A DNA stretch of 64,000 nucleotides from Helicobacter cetorum (GCA_022729735.1 DZAY01000005.1:1-64000); one strand, 5' to 3'; shown: positions 38,103 through 48,715, numbered from the stretch's first letter. Translations and numbers: made by a program. Notes: generated by a model not told the origin, from the letters alone.

Positions 38103-39394
38103 AAAAAGTAGTTACTCTTTTACTAATCTCTCTTTCTCTTTTTGGTGCAGAATTACACTTTGATACATTTAAAAAATTAAGTGGTGTAGGACATACACTA
38201 CTAATTATTGGTGGAATTCACGGAGATGAACCAGGTGGATATTTCGCACCATCAGTAATAGTTACACACTACAAAGTTAAAAAAGGAAATTTAGTAATTA
38301 TTCCAAATCTAAATGCTGATAGTATAGTTGCAAATCAGCGAGGCATATATGGTGATATGAATAGAAAATTTGCAAATGTAGATAGTAAAGACCCAGATTA
38401 TAAAATTGTAAATGATATTAAAAATATGATATTGGATAAAAATGTAGATTTAATTTTAAATCTTCATGATGGAAGAGGATTTTTTAGAAATAGTTGGCAA
38501 AATTCTATTTTTAATCCTTCAGCTTGGGGACAAGCATATATAATTGACCAAAAAGAGATAAATAATAGTAAGTTTGGAAATTTGGATGCTATTGTTCAAA
38601 GAGTTATTGAAAATTTAAATAAAAACTTAGAAAAAGAGCATCATATATTTAATATTAAAAACACAGAAACAAAATTTAAAGATGAAGAGATGAAACATTC
38701 ACTCACATATTTTGCAATTACAAATAATAGACCTGCTTTAGCTATTGAAACGAGTAAAAATATAGAAGAGCTTTGTCAAAAAGTGTTGTATCAATTGAGG
38801 TCAATAGAAGAGTTTATGAAGATTATGGAGATTGAATATGAGAGAGATTTTGAGCTAAACTTAAACTCTATTAAAAAAATTATTTATGATTTTGGCACTT
38901 TAAATATAAATGGAAATATTGAGCTTGATTTAAATAGTGTAAGAAAAAATCTTAATTTTATCCCATTAAATAACAATAATAAAAATGATTTTAGCTTTAG
39001 TAGTCCAATTGGAAAAGTTAAAAAAGATGGTGATAATTATAATATTTATATTGGAAATATATTAATTACAACTCTAAAAGCTCAATATTTTTATCCAAAT
39101 TGCGATTTAAGCGAGGTGGAGTTTATCATTGATGGTAAAAATCAAAAAGTTAAAGTTGGCTCAACTATAAATGTAAAAAAGGATTTTTTAATTAAAGATA
39201 TTAAAGATATTAAAGGTATTAGAGTTAATGTAATAGGTTTTGTAACTCAAAATAGAGTTTCTCAAGATAATGTATTAATTGAAAAAGGTGATATTTTGAG
39301 CCGTTTCTCATTAGATGAAAATAGTAAAACTTACAGAGTAGAGTTTTATAAAGAAAATAACTTTTGTGGGATGATAAATGTTAAATTTGAGTAG
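38099..39394 (+). CDS. M99-like metallocarboxypeptidase, Csd4/Pgp1-like
   Basis: Signal peptide; LLIIGGIHGDEPGGYFAPSVI (HxxE), DLILNLHDGRGF, PALAIETSKNI. Confidence 0.83.
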   Translation: MKKVVTLLLISLSLFGAELHFDTFKKLSGVGHTLLIIGGIHGDEPGGYFAPSVIVTHYKVKKGNLVIIPNLNADSIVANQRGIYGDMNRKFANVDSKDPDYKIVNDIKNMILDKNVDLILNLHDGRGFFRNSWQNSIFNPSAWGQAYIIDQKEINNSKFGNLDAIVQRVIENLNKNLEKEHHIFNIKNTETKFKDEEMKHSLTYFAITNNRPALAIETSKNIEELCQKVLYQLRSIEEFMKIMEIEYERDFELNLNSIKKIIYDFGTLNINGNIELDLNSVRKNLNFIPLNNNNKNDFSFSSPIGKVKKDGDNYNIYIGNILITTLKAQYFYPNCDLSEVEFIIDGKNQKVKVGSTINVKKDFLIKDIKDIKGIRVNVIGFVTQNRVSQDNVLIEKGDILSRFSLDENSKTYRVEFYKENNFCGMINVKFE

Positions 39395-40952
39395 TTTAAA
39401 ACTTAAAATGCCAACACTAAAACAACAAAGTAGTGTTGGAAGTTTATTTAAAAGTATTGCTTATCTTCCATTAATAAAAGAGAGTGATACAGTTAGCTCA
39501 AAAGATGTTTTAACATTTGATGGAGATAAGTTTGCTATTAAAAAAGATAAATTTAAAAAAGATGAATTTATTGTTGCAAATATTTCAAGTAAATTTATAA
39601 TAAACAGCTCTATTGAATTAGAAATTGATGATGAATCTCTACTTGGAGATATTTTGGAATTGAAAGCTTATGAAGAGCTTGGATTAGAACAAAATGTAGA
39701 ATATGTGCTTAAATATTCACTAAAAAGTAAATCAGATGATTTAAAGCGAGAGTATGATGTATTTGCACTAAGCCATAATATAATTCATAATGAAACAAAA
39801 AATTATCTCCCAAAAGTTCCATCAATTGATTATATTAGTTCATCTCCATTTTTATTCAAAACTTTGTATGAACTAAAAAAACTTGACTCTAATAAAGCGC
39901 ACTGTTTTATATATTTTGGTGTTGATGATGCTTTTTTAGCTATTTATAAAAATGGAGCATTTTTATATTTTAAAAGTATCGATTTCTCAATTAAACAACT
40001 ATATGATAAATTTTTTAACTATTTCATTGGACAAATGGATTTTGAAGATTTTATAGCAATTATTTCGACTGATGGATTGAAAAATAGTGATGTAAAATAT
40101 AAAAATGGACTAAGTGAGTTATATGATGAAATGAATAGATACCTATTTGATATACTTATTTATGCAAAAAGACTTCACTCTTTAAATGATATTGATACAA
40201 TATTTCTTGATGGAGATTTTGGAATAGAGAGTGATTTTTATGACTCATTTGGCTCATTTAGTATGAGTGTTGTATCAAAATTCAATTTTGATTACGGTTT
40301 TGAAACCCCAAATGAGATTACTCATATCTCTAAACTTGCACTACTTTATGCAAATGAGGCTCTATATAGAAGTGTAGAATACTCTTTATATAACTTTACA
40401 ATATATAAAAGACCAGACCCGTTTTTTAAAACAGAGTTTGGAAAATTTGTGGGAGTTATTTTAATATCTACATCTCTTATGAGTATATATCCAATATATA
40501 CAGGTTGGCTGTTAAAAGTTGAAAGTGATACAAATGTTAAACTTTTAAAAGAGTTAAAAGAACTATCAGACAAAAAAGTCTATTATGAGCAAAAAATTGC
40601 AGAGTTTAATAATCAAAAAAGTGAATTACTAAAAAAACAAAATAGTGCAGTGCTTGACTACAACTACTATAACTCTATTTTAGATGAGTTAAACAAAGGC
40701 TTTAATAAGGGGTTAAATAAAACTCAACTTATGGTAAATTTTGTAAAAGAGTTAAATAGTGCAAATGTATTTACAATTTCAATAAATATAAAAGATGAAG
40801 AGTTAGAAGCTCTTGTATATTCTATTAGTGAAGATGAGATAGCAAATTTAATTAAAAATTTAAGAGCTAAAGGGTTTGATATTGATATTAAAAAGATTTA
40901 TAAAGATAGTGATGAAAGCTTTAAAAGCAAACTAAAAGTGAAACTACTATGA
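39378..40952 (+). CDS. Type IV pilus / T2SS inner-membrane assembly protein (MshI-like; PilM-like region plus PilN-like TM and coiled coil)
   Basis: Cytoplasmic region, single TM (VGVILISTSLMSIYPIY), coiled coil; first gene before PilO/secretin/ATPase genes. Confidence 0.6.
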   Translation: MLNLSSLKLKMPTLKQQSSVGSLFKSIAYLPLIKESDTVSSKDVLTFDGDKFAIKKDKFKKDEFIVANISSKFIINSSIELEIDDESLLGDILELKAYEELGLEQNVEYVLKYSLKSKSDDLKREYDVFALSHNIIHNETKNYLPKVPSIDYISSSPFLFKTLYELKKLDSNKAHCFIYFGVDDAFLAIYKNGAFLYFKSIDFSIKQLYDKFFNYFIGQMDFEDFIAIISTDGLKNSDVKYKNGLSELYDEMNRYLFDILIYAKRLHSLNDIDTIFLDGDFGIESDFYDSFGSFSMSVVSKFNFDYGFETPNEITHISKLALLYANEALYRSVEYSLYNFTIYKRPDPFFKTEFGKFVGVILISTSLMSIYPIYTGWLLKVESDTNVKLLKELKELSDKKVYYEQKIAEFNNQKSELLKKQNSAVLDYNYYNSILDELNKGFNKGLNKTQLMVNFVKELNSANVFTISINIKDEELEALVYSISEDEIANLIKNLRAKGFDIDIKKIYKDSDESFKSKLKVKLL

Positions 40953-41578
40953 AAACTTTGACATTTAGCGAGAGATTTAATAACTCAATAAAAAGTAAAA
41001 AAAAGAGCGAACAAGCAATTATATTTGTATTACCAATCATAATAGCTATATCTTTATCTACATATCTTATTATGCCAACAATGGATAAAAGATTAAAAGA
41101 AGCACAAAAGAGAAATGCTCAAATAGAGTCTCAAATTTCAACGGTTAAAACATATTTATACTCTATTGGTGCTTTGAGTGGAATAGATGTAGAAAAAGAG
41201 TTAGGTATAAAATTAAGTGAAATTGAAAATGACATTTTAAAAAATAATTTAGAAAAAGATAAACTTAGGTATTCACTTTTGGAATTGAATTCAAATCAGA
41301 GTGATTGGACAAATCTACTAAACACTCTTGCAAATAGAGCCTTAGAGCTTAATCTAAAAACTAATGTAATTTCAAAAGATAATATTGATAGTAATTTGAC
41401 TTATCTTAAAGAGCGAGAGTTTGATTTTGTTGGTAGTGGAGATTTTAAAGATATTATAAGATTTATGAATTTTATAGAGTTACAAACAGGATTGGTAAAA
41501 ATAAAAAGCATAAATTTAGATTATAAAGATGAAATTAATTTCAGAATTAAAATCACCATCATGGAGCTTATTATATGA
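40949..41578 (+). CDS. PilO/MshJ-like assembly protein
   Basis: N-terminal TM then coiled coil; ferredoxin-like C-terminus IIRFMNFIELQTGLVKIKSINLDY; position in operon. Confidence 0.6.
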   Translation: MKTLTFSERFNNSIKSKKKSEQAIIFVLPIIIAISLSTYLIMPTMDKRLKEAQKRNAQIESQISTVKTYLYSIGALSGIDVEKELGIKLSEIENDILKNNLEKDKLRYSLLELNSNQSDWTNLLNTLANRALELNLKTNVISKDNIDSNLTYLKEREFDFVGSGDFKDIIRFMNFIELQTGLVKIKSINLDYKDEINFRIKITIMELII

Positions 41579-42009
41579 AAAAAACTGTAATTTTTTTAAT
41601 ATCTATTTTAAATATTTTCGCAGAGCCACTATTTGTAGTTCCAAAAATGGATATTGATAAAAATATAGATGATATATTTGACCCATTTCCTCAAAAAATT
41701 ATAGAAGAAAACTCTACTGATTATAGTCAAGATGGAACGGAAATTGCTCCACCTATTGATATTGTTCAAACACTAAAGTTTGAAGCAAAAATTGATAATA
41801 GAGTGTTGCTTAGTGGCAAGTGGTATAAAAAAGATGATAACATCTCAACTTATAAGATTGTAGATATTAATAAAACCGATGTTCGCCTCTTAAACAGCGA
41901 AACCAATGAGACACTTTATATATCAGTTTTTGCAAAACAAGATAATATAAAAAGTAGGATTTTAGATGAAAATAAAACTCTTAATCTTAATGTCTATCAT
42001 GGTAAGTAG
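41575..42009 (+). CDS. MshK/PilP-like small periplasmic protein (CtsR-like position)
   Basis: Signal peptide MKKTVIFLISILNIFA; IDNRVLLSGKWYKKDDNISTYKIVDINKTDVRLLNSETNETLYI; immediately precedes the secretin. Confidence 0.55.
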   Translation: MKKTVIFLISILNIFAEPLFVVPKMDIDKNIDDIFDPFPQKIIEENSTDYSQDGTEIAPPIDIVQTLKFEAKIDNRVLLSGKWYKKDDNISTYKIVDINKTDVRLLNSETNETLYISVFAKQDNIKSRILDENKTLNLNVYHGK

Positions 42010-43609
42010 TTTAGGTGCAAATAGTTGTCAATCAAGACTTTTTACTATCGATAGCAAAGATTTAACTATTAGCAAATTTTTAAACTATATGGCACAAGAG
42101 TGTTCATTAGGAGTTCTCTATAAAGATAGATATGCAAAAGATTTAGCAGAGAGTAGTAATTTAAATCTTTATCTTAAAGATGTAACTCTAAATGAGCTTT
42201 TAGAAATTACTTTGAAAGAGAATAAACTTGCTTATGAATTTAATAATAAAATAATAAAAGTTAGCTATGAAGTGTCAAAAACATTTACACTTGACTATAT
42301 TAGTGGCACAAGAACTGGTAAAAGCACAACAAACATCGACCTTTCATCAGGAGTTGGAACAACTAATGTAGCTACTGCTAATAGTGGTAGTGGTGGAACT
42401 GCTGGTGGAGGTTCAAATATTAATATTGAGTCAGGAAGTGATTTTAATGTTTGGACACAAATAAAAACAGATATTGAAGAGATTTTGAAAAGTTCAAACT
42501 CTGATGGAAATATGAGTGGTTATCAACCAACTGTATTTATAAATGAAGGTGCAGGATTTATAAATGTAACTGGAAATATTGAGCAGATAGATAGAATAGA
42601 ACACTATATAAATGAAATTTCAAAAAAATTAACAAATCAAGTATTAATAGATGTGACAATTTTGAATGTTACACTAAATCATAACCAAAAAACTGGTATA
42701 GATTGGGGACAGTTACAAAGCATTTTAAATGTTGGTGTTGATTACTCATTAGGATATGGAGATAGTAGAAAAAGAGATGGAAATAAAGAAACAGTTGGTA
42801 TTGTGAATAATGGAAATGGTGGTTCAAATAGTTTAAGCCTTTCTTTAAGTGATGCACCAACACCATCAACAGGATTAGATGGCACAACTTCAACTACAGC
42901 AGGTGGCAGTGAAATACAATCTGAATTTAATGCAAATCCAGCTCTTTTGAATGGACAAAAAGTTTATGATGCAAAATCTATATTAAATAGTTCATCTTTT
43001 GCAATTAGTGGAAATGTAAATTTTAATGAAGTGATTAGATTTCTAAAAACTCAAGGAGATGTAAAAAGTGTATCAAATCCTAAAGTATTAACTCTAAATA
43101 ATCAACCAGCAATTATAAGTGTTGGTGAGCAGATATTTTATAGAACAATACAAGTTACATCAACAACAACACAAGCGACTCAAACAAATACAGCCACATC
43201 AATAGAAAATGTATTTACAGGAGTTTTGCTTGATATTACTCCAACGATTACTAATTCAAATGAGATTATTTTAAAAATTAATCCATCAATTAGCTCACCA
43301 AGAAATGATATAGCATTTAATGGAAATATTAGAGAAATGCCACCAGATATATCAAAAAAACAGCTTAACTCTGTGGTAAAAGTTAAAGATGAAGATAAGA
43401 TTATAATTGGAGGACTTATAAATACAACTCTTCAAGATGATGAGTCAAAAGTCCCATTTTTAGGAGATATTCCTTTAGTTGGAAATCTATTTAGACAAGA
43501 TACAAAAGGTGAAGTAATATCAGAATTAGTAATTATAATTACTCCACATATTATAAAAAGTGATAAAGCTCCATCTTTAAAAGATTTAGGTTATAACAAT
43601 GTCGAATAG
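41966..43609 (+). CDS. Secretin (MshL/CtsD-like)
   Basis: VLIDVTILNVTLNHNQKTGIDWG...SNPKVLTLNNQPAIISVGEQIFYRT...DEDKIIIGGLI...VPFLGDIPLVGNLFR. Confidence 0.92.
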   Translation: MKIKLLILMSIMVSSLGANSCQSRLFTIDSKDLTISKFLNYMAQECSLGVLYKDRYAKDLAESSNLNLYLKDVTLNELLEITLKENKLAYEFNNKIIKVSYEVSKTFTLDYISGTRTGKSTTNIDLSSGVGTTNVATANSGSGGTAGGGSNINIESGSDFNVWTQIKTDIEEILKSSNSDGNMSGYQPTVFINEGAGFINVTGNIEQIDRIEHYINEISKKLTNQVLIDVTILNVTLNHNQKTGIDWGQLQSILNVGVDYSLGYGDSRKRDGNKETVGIVNNGNGGSNSLSLSLSDAPTPSTGLDGTTSTTAGGSEIQSEFNANPALLNGQKVYDAKSILNSSSFAISGNVNFNEVIRFLKTQGDVKSVSNPKVLTLNNQPAIISVGEQIFYRTIQVTSTTTQATQTNTATSIENVFTGVLLDITPTITNSNEIILKINPSISSPRNDIAFNGNIREMPPDISKKQLNSVVKVKDEDKIIIGGLINTTLQDDESKVPFLGDIPLVGNLFRQDTKGEVISELVIIITPHIIKSDKAPSLKDLGYNNVE

Positions 43610-44420
43610 TAATAAATTTGAAAAAGCAAAGGATTGTTTTGCAGATGCTGAAGGTGTAAGGTTTATAAATTTAGATACATCTGTTTTGGCATTTGAAAAA
43701 TTGGCTGAAAGTGTTGAAAATAGTCATATCAAAATGACTCTATTAAGTGGTCTCCCTGGAACTGGCAAAAGTGTATTATTGGAAAAAATATATGAGAGAT
43801 ACAAAGAAAATATGAATATTTTGCTTGTAAAAATACCATTTGACTCAATAGAATCTCTACTTTGGCAAATAAATAATATGTTTATATTTTTGGCAGATAG
43901 AGATATAGATGAGATGAAAAGTTTTACATTGATGCTTGATAAAATTGCAAATGGATTAAATGATAAACAGATTATAATTCTTTTAGATGAAGCACAAATA
44001 TATGCAGAAAAAGAGTTAGAATATATTAGACTTTTATCTGATACCAAAAAATTTAAATTTATATTAGCTCTTCATGAGTTAAAAAATGAGACAGTAATTG
44101 TTAGAGAATATTTCAAATCAAGAATTTGGCAAATAATCAAACTTGAAAACTTATCAAGAAGTGAAGTTCATGTATATATTGAAAAAAAACTATTGGCATA
44201 TAGTTTATATGATGTTATAGTTCTGTTTTCAAAAACAAATTATAGTTTGATTTATAAATTAACTCATGGTAATCTTAGAAACATAAATAAATTGCTCTTT
44301 TTAGTATTTAATATAGTTGATTATTACTCAAAACATGATGGAACAAAGGTAGATATGGCTAAAATTCCAAATAAAATTATTGAAATGGCGGCAATTGAGT
44401 TAGGATTTATAAATGGGTAG
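43599..44420 (+). CDS. AAA ATPase, MshM/ExeA/CtsP-like
   Basis: LLSGLPGTGKSVLLEKIY Walker A, IIILLDEAQIY Walker B, in the operon after the secretin. Confidence 0.8.
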   Translation: MSNSNKFEKAKDCFADAEGVRFINLDTSVLAFEKLAESVENSHIKMTLLSGLPGTGKSVLLEKIYERYKENMNILLVKIPFDSIESLLWQINNMFIFLADRDIDEMKSFTLMLDKIANGLNDKQIIILLDEAQIYAEKELEYIRLLSDTKKFKFILALHELKNETVIVREYFKSRIWQIIKLENLSRSEVHVYIEKKLLAYSLYDVIVLFSKTNYSLIYKLTHGNLRNINKLLFLVFNIVDYYSKHDGTKVDMAKIPNKIIEMAAIELGFING

Positions 44421-45144
44421 ATATTCAGAATTAGAAAATAGATGGTTAAAATATAAGATAAAAACTCTTATTTATAAACTAATAATACCTCTGTTTGTTA
44501 TACTTATTTTACTTTTAATATACTTCTTTATAAAAGATGGAGTAGATACTAATCAAACTATTATTGAAACAAATACCACAACTCCAGAAAGTTCATATAG
44601 CTCTACTTCAATATCACCAGAATTAAATAAAACATTAAAAGCAGATTTTGGATTTGTAGATAGAATAAAAGATAAAGTTCAAAAAGAAGGACTTGCTCCA
44701 CCACCTCCACCAACAACAAAAATAGATTTACCTCCACCAATAGTTATACCTGCAAGTAGTAGTAGCAGTAGTAGCTCTCAAAAATCTTCAAGTAGCTCTA
44801 CAATGGGGTTTAATCTTCAATCTAAAGAGATGAATACAAAAGCAGATAAATTAGAGCTATTAGAGAGTAAATTCAAACAGAGCAATGATATAAAAGATGC
44901 TTTAGAGCTTTCAAGAGAGTTTTACAAAGTCAAAAACTATCCAAAAGCTCTAAATTGGGCAATTATTGCAAATGGTATTGATAGTAAAAATGCTGATAGT
45001 TGGATTATGTTTGCTAAATCTAAATATAAAATTGGAGATAGAGGAAAAGCTATTGAAGCTTTGGAAATATTTTCTAAAACAAGCAATTCAACAAGAGATG
45101 TTCTATTAGTGCTTGAAGCTATGAAAAGAGGAATTTTAGAATAA
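44413..45144 (+). CDS. MshN-like bitopic membrane protein with Pro/Ser linker and TPR-like C-terminus
   Basis: TM LIIPLFVILILLLIYFFI; PPPPPTTKIDLPPP; SSSSSSSSQKSSSSS; TPR-like YPKALNWAIIANGIDSKNADSWIMFAKSKYKIGDRGKAIEAL. Confidence 0.65.
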   Translation: MGRYSELENRWLKYKIKTLIYKLIIPLFVILILLLIYFFIKDGVDTNQTIIETNTTTPESSYSSTSISPELNKTLKADFGFVDRIKDKVQKEGLAPPPPPTTKIDLPPPIVIPASSSSSSSSQKSSSSSTMGFNLQSKEMNTKADKLELLESKFKQSNDIKDALELSREFYKVKNYPKALNWAIIANGIDSKNADSWIMFAKSKYKIGDRGKAIEALEIFSKTSNSTRDVLLVLEAMKRGILE

Positions 45145-45677
45145 TGAGACCAGTTTTACTTATTTTTATATTTTCACTCACACTATTTGCAAATACAAGA
45201 GATTCTATTATGCAAATGTATAGCAGTGAAAATTATGAAAAAGCTTGTTTAGTTGGTAGTAGATTATTTGAAAAATATCCAGATGAAGATTTTATATCAA
45301 TGGTGGGATTTGCTTGTTTATATTCTGATTATGTAGATAAATTGATAATTCCTATTACAAAATTGAGAGATACAGAAGGTGGGCGAAAAAATTCTGCATT
45401 TTTTGCAATTGCACTAATGCAAAAAAAACTGTTATATTCTGCACTAATTGATAATATTGATATATTTGGAATTTCTATTCCAAGTATTGATTATGTTTTA
45501 TCAAAAATTTTTAATAAATATGTGCGAAAAGAGTTTATTTTAGAAAATGGAACATATATTATAAAAGATGGAGATTTGGAATACAAAATGAGAGTTGTTC
45601 AAAGTGGAGGTTACAAAAAAATTCAAGTTGATATATTTAAAAACTCTAAATTTATAAAAACTCACTACTATTGGTAA
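45144..45677 (+). CDS. Hypothetical secreted protein in pilus/competence operon
   Basis: Signal peptide MRPVLLIFIFSLTLFA; overlaps the upstream stop and is 4 bp before the GspE-like gene. Confidence 0.6.
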   Translation: MRPVLLIFIFSLTLFANTRDSIMQMYSSENYEKACLVGSRLFEKYPDEDFISMVGFACLYSDYVDKLIIPITKLRDTEGGRKNSAFFAIALMQKKLLYSALIDNIDIFGISIPSIDYVLSKIFNKYVRKEFILENGTYIIKDGDLEYKMRVVQSGGYKKIQVDIFKNSKFIKTHYYW

Positions 45678-45681
45678 GATT

Positions 45682-47460
45682 ATGGCAGAAATAACACAAC
45701 CTCAACAACCTGTAAAAATGAGAATAGGTGATAGATTAGTTCAAGCTGGATTAATCACCAATGAGCAGTTAATGCAAGCTTTGGGAGTGCAAAAAACTTT
45801 AACTGTTAGAAAAAAAATTATTAGAGTATTGGCAGATTTAGGTTTTATTGATGAAGATAAACTTATGGAATTCTTTGCCGAGCAAGGACGACTTGGCAAC
45901 TTAAATCTTGACTCAATTATTGAAGATTTTCCTGCTAATGAAGATGAAATACTTAAAAAGCTTAGTGGTGCATTAAAATTAGAGTTTATAGATTTGGAAA
46001 ACATAGATATAGATTCTAAAATTGCTACATCTGTTCCATTTGCTCAACTAAAAAAATTCTTAGCAATTCCAATTAATGAAAGTGAATTTAATATCTTAGT
46101 TGCATTTCGAGACCCATTAGATTTTAATGCTCAAGAGTTAATACAAAGGTCATTTAAGCGAAAACCTATAAAAGTTGTTGTTGCAAAGCGAGAACAAATT
46201 TTAAAATATTTAACTAAATTAGAAACAAATTTGAGTGTTTTGGATTTAGTTGTCAAAATTCGTCAAGAAATTTCACTAAATACTAATACAGAAAACATAG
46301 GTAAATCTACAAGTATTTTAAAGTTAATAGAGGTGATTTTAAAAAGTGCAATTACAAGTAGAGCAAGTGATATTCATATAGAGCCAACAATTAATGGTTG
46401 TATTGTAAGGCATAGAATTGATGGACTTTTGCAAGAGAGTTTTTCATTTGATGAAGATATTTTCCCGCCACTATCTTCAAGAATTAAACTCTTAGCATCA
46501 CTTGATATTGCAGAAAAACGAAAACCTCAAGATGGAAGATTTAGTGCAAAAATAGCAAATAAAGATTTTGATTTTAGGATTTCAACTCTTCCAACACTTT
46601 TGGGTGAATCGATAGTTATTAGGATACTTGATAAGTCAAAAATTATGATTAAATTAGAAGATTTAGGATTAAGTGAAAGCACATTTAAACGACTAAAAAA
46701 AGCGATGTCTTCACCACATGGAATGATTTTTGTAACAGGACCAACAGGAAGTGGTAAAACAACAACTCTTTATGCAGCTCTAAGTGCAATAAAAAGTGTA
46801 TCTAAAAAAATTCTAACAGTTGAAGACCCAGTTGAATATCAATTACCAATGGTTCAACAAATTGGTGTAAATGAAAAAGTTGGATTAACTTTTGCAACGG
46901 TTTTAAGAAGTATATTAAGACAAGACCCAGATATTATAATGATAGGTGAGGTTAGGGATACAGAAACCTTAAGAATTGCTATTCAAGCTGCATTAACAGG
47001 ACATTTAGTTTTTTCTACACTTCACACAAACGATGCAATTAGTGCAATTACAAGACTACTTGATATGGGAATTGAGAGTTACTTTGTAAGTAGTTCAGTT
47101 GTTGCAATCCAAGCACAAAGATTAATTCGGAGATTATGTGTGCATTGTAAAAAACCGACAGATTTAGCTGATAATGTATATGAAGAGATAAAAGATTATA
47201 TTCCAAAAGAGCATCAATTTTATAAAGCAATAGGATGTGATAAATGCTCAAATACAGGATATTTTGGGCGAGATATGGTTACTGAAATTTTACTTATAAA
47301 TGATAAAATATCTCACTATATAGCACAAAGAGCAGATATAACTTTAATCAAAGAAGAAGCATTTAGAGATGGGTTTAAAACAATGTTTGAAGATGGTGTA
47401 TTAAAAGCTTCAAAAGGTATTACAACGATGGAAGAAGTTTATAGGGTTACAAAATTATAA
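45682..47460 (+). CDS. GspE/PilB-family secretion ATPase (MshE/CtsE-like)
   Basis: SRASDIHIEP, FVTGPTGSGKTTTLYAAL, RQDPDIIMIGEVRDTET, TGHLVFSTLHTN, C..C zinc motif. Confidence 0.95.
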   Translation: MAEITQPQQPVKMRIGDRLVQAGLITNEQLMQALGVQKTLTVRKKIIRVLADLGFIDEDKLMEFFAEQGRLGNLNLDSIIEDFPANEDEILKKLSGALKLEFIDLENIDIDSKIATSVPFAQLKKFLAIPINESEFNILVAFRDPLDFNAQELIQRSFKRKPIKVVVAKREQILKYLTKLETNLSVLDLVVKIRQEISLNTNTENIGKSTSILKLIEVILKSAITSRASDIHIEPTINGCIVRHRIDGLLQESFSFDEDIFPPLSSRIKLLASLDIAEKRKPQDGRFSAKIANKDFDFRISTLPTLLGESIVIRILDKSKIMIKLEDLGLSESTFKRLKKAMSSPHGMIFVTGPTGSGKTTTLYAALSAIKSVSKKILTVEDPVEYQLPMVQQIGVNEKVGLTFATVLRSILRQDPDIIMIGEVRDTETLRIAIQAALTGHLVFSTLHTNDAISAITRLLDMGIESYFVSSSVVAIQAQRLIRRLCVHCKKPTDLADNVYEEIKDYIPKEHQFYKAIGCDKCSNTGYFGRDMVTEILLINDKISHYIAQRADITLIKEEAFRDGFKTMFEDGVLKASKGITTMEEVYRVTKL

Positions 47461-48704
47461 TGAGATATTTTGATGTTACAGTCTTAATTAAAGGCAAAAA
47501 AGAGATAGTTAAAATTAAAGCAGAAAGTCGTCAAGATGCTATTTCAATTGCAAAAAATAGAGTTGTTGGAATTCCATTAAGAGCAATTGAGGGCAATCCA
47601 TCTTTGATGAACTTATATGATGAGCATATAGGTAATATCAAAAATAAAATTATTCCAAAAAAAAATATAAAAATAGAAACTATAATTGGAGCTATGCGAC
47701 AATTAGCTGTAATGACTGGAGCTGGAATATCTATTCATCAATCAATCCAAAATATAATTGATATGACAAATGAAAAAGATTTTAAAGAGATTATGCAGAC
47801 AGCTTATGATGGAATAAACTCTGGAAAAAGTTTAAGTGAAGCTCTTTTACCATACAAAAAAGAGCTTGGAAATTTGACAATTTCTATGATAGATTTGGGT
47901 GAAAAGACAGGAAATTTACCAGAATCACTTGCAATGCTTACAAAAACTTTAGAAGATTTAAAAGAGAATAGAGATAAATTTAAAAAAGCTCTAAGGTATC
48001 CATTGATTACTTTAACTGCTATGGCAATCGCATTTGTTATTCTAATTTTATTGGTTGTGCCAAAATTTAAAGCAATTTTTGCATCATTTAAAGCAGAACT
48101 GCCAATGCCAACAAAAGTTTTACTTGCAATAGAACATGCTTTATCAAATTATGGATTGCTTATTTTAGGATTTTTTGTAGCCCTATATTTTGCATTTAAA
48201 TATATGTATGGAGCTAATGAAAATTTTAAAAATAGTGTAGATAGATACACTCTAAAGCTCTATTTAATTGGTGATATTATCTATTTATCTTCATTAAATC
48301 TATTCATGATTTCAATATCACAATTAGCAAAAGCAGGAATTCCATTAACTGATGCTCTAAATTCTGGAATTAGTATGGTTGATAATAAATATTTAAGAGA
48401 TAAACTTTCACTAATTTCAGCTTCAATTCAAAAAGGTGGAGATTTAACAACAGGTTTTAAAGATAGCGAACTATTTGAAAATATGATTATTCAAATGGTT
48501 CATGCTGGAGAAATTAGTGGTAGTTTAGATGAACTGCTTGGCAAAGGGGCTCAATATTATAAGATGAGATTTGATAATATTTTGGATAACATCTCATCAT
48601 ATATTGAGCCTTTAATGTTGGCATTTATCGCAGGATTGGTGCTTTTATTAGCATTAGGAATTTTCTTACCTATGTGGGATTTATCATCAGCTGTTAAAAA
48701 GTAA
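47460..48704 (+). CDS. GspF/PilC-family inner-membrane protein (MshG/CtsF-like)
   Basis: AMRQLAVMTGAGISIHQSIQN...MIDLGEKTGNLPESLAML...MVHAGEISGSLDELL. Confidence 0.95.
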   Translation: MRYFDVTVLIKGKKEIVKIKAESRQDAISIAKNRVVGIPLRAIEGNPSLMNLYDEHIGNIKNKIIPKKNIKIETIIGAMRQLAVMTGAGISIHQSIQNIIDMTNEKDFKEIMQTAYDGINSGKSLSEALLPYKKELGNLTISMIDLGEKTGNLPESLAMLTKTLEDLKENRDKFKKALRYPLITLTAMAIAFVILILLVVPKFKAIFASFKAELPMPTKVLLAIEHALSNYGLLILGFFVALYFAFKYMYGANENFKNSVDRYTLKLYLIGDIIYLSSLNLFMISISQLAKAGIPLTDALNSGISMVDNKYLRDKLSLISASIQKGGDLTTGFKDSELFENMIIQMVHAGEISGSLDELLGKGAQYYKMRFDNILDNISSYIEPLMLAFIAGLVLLLALGIFLPMWDLSSAVKK

Positions 48705-48715
48705 AAAGGAGTGAT

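Noticed and set aside
47655-47668. A9 tract in the GspF-like gene (similar tracts in other genes) as a phase-variation candidate
   Set aside because: Runs of 8-9 A are expected in such AT-rich DNA and the frame is intact.
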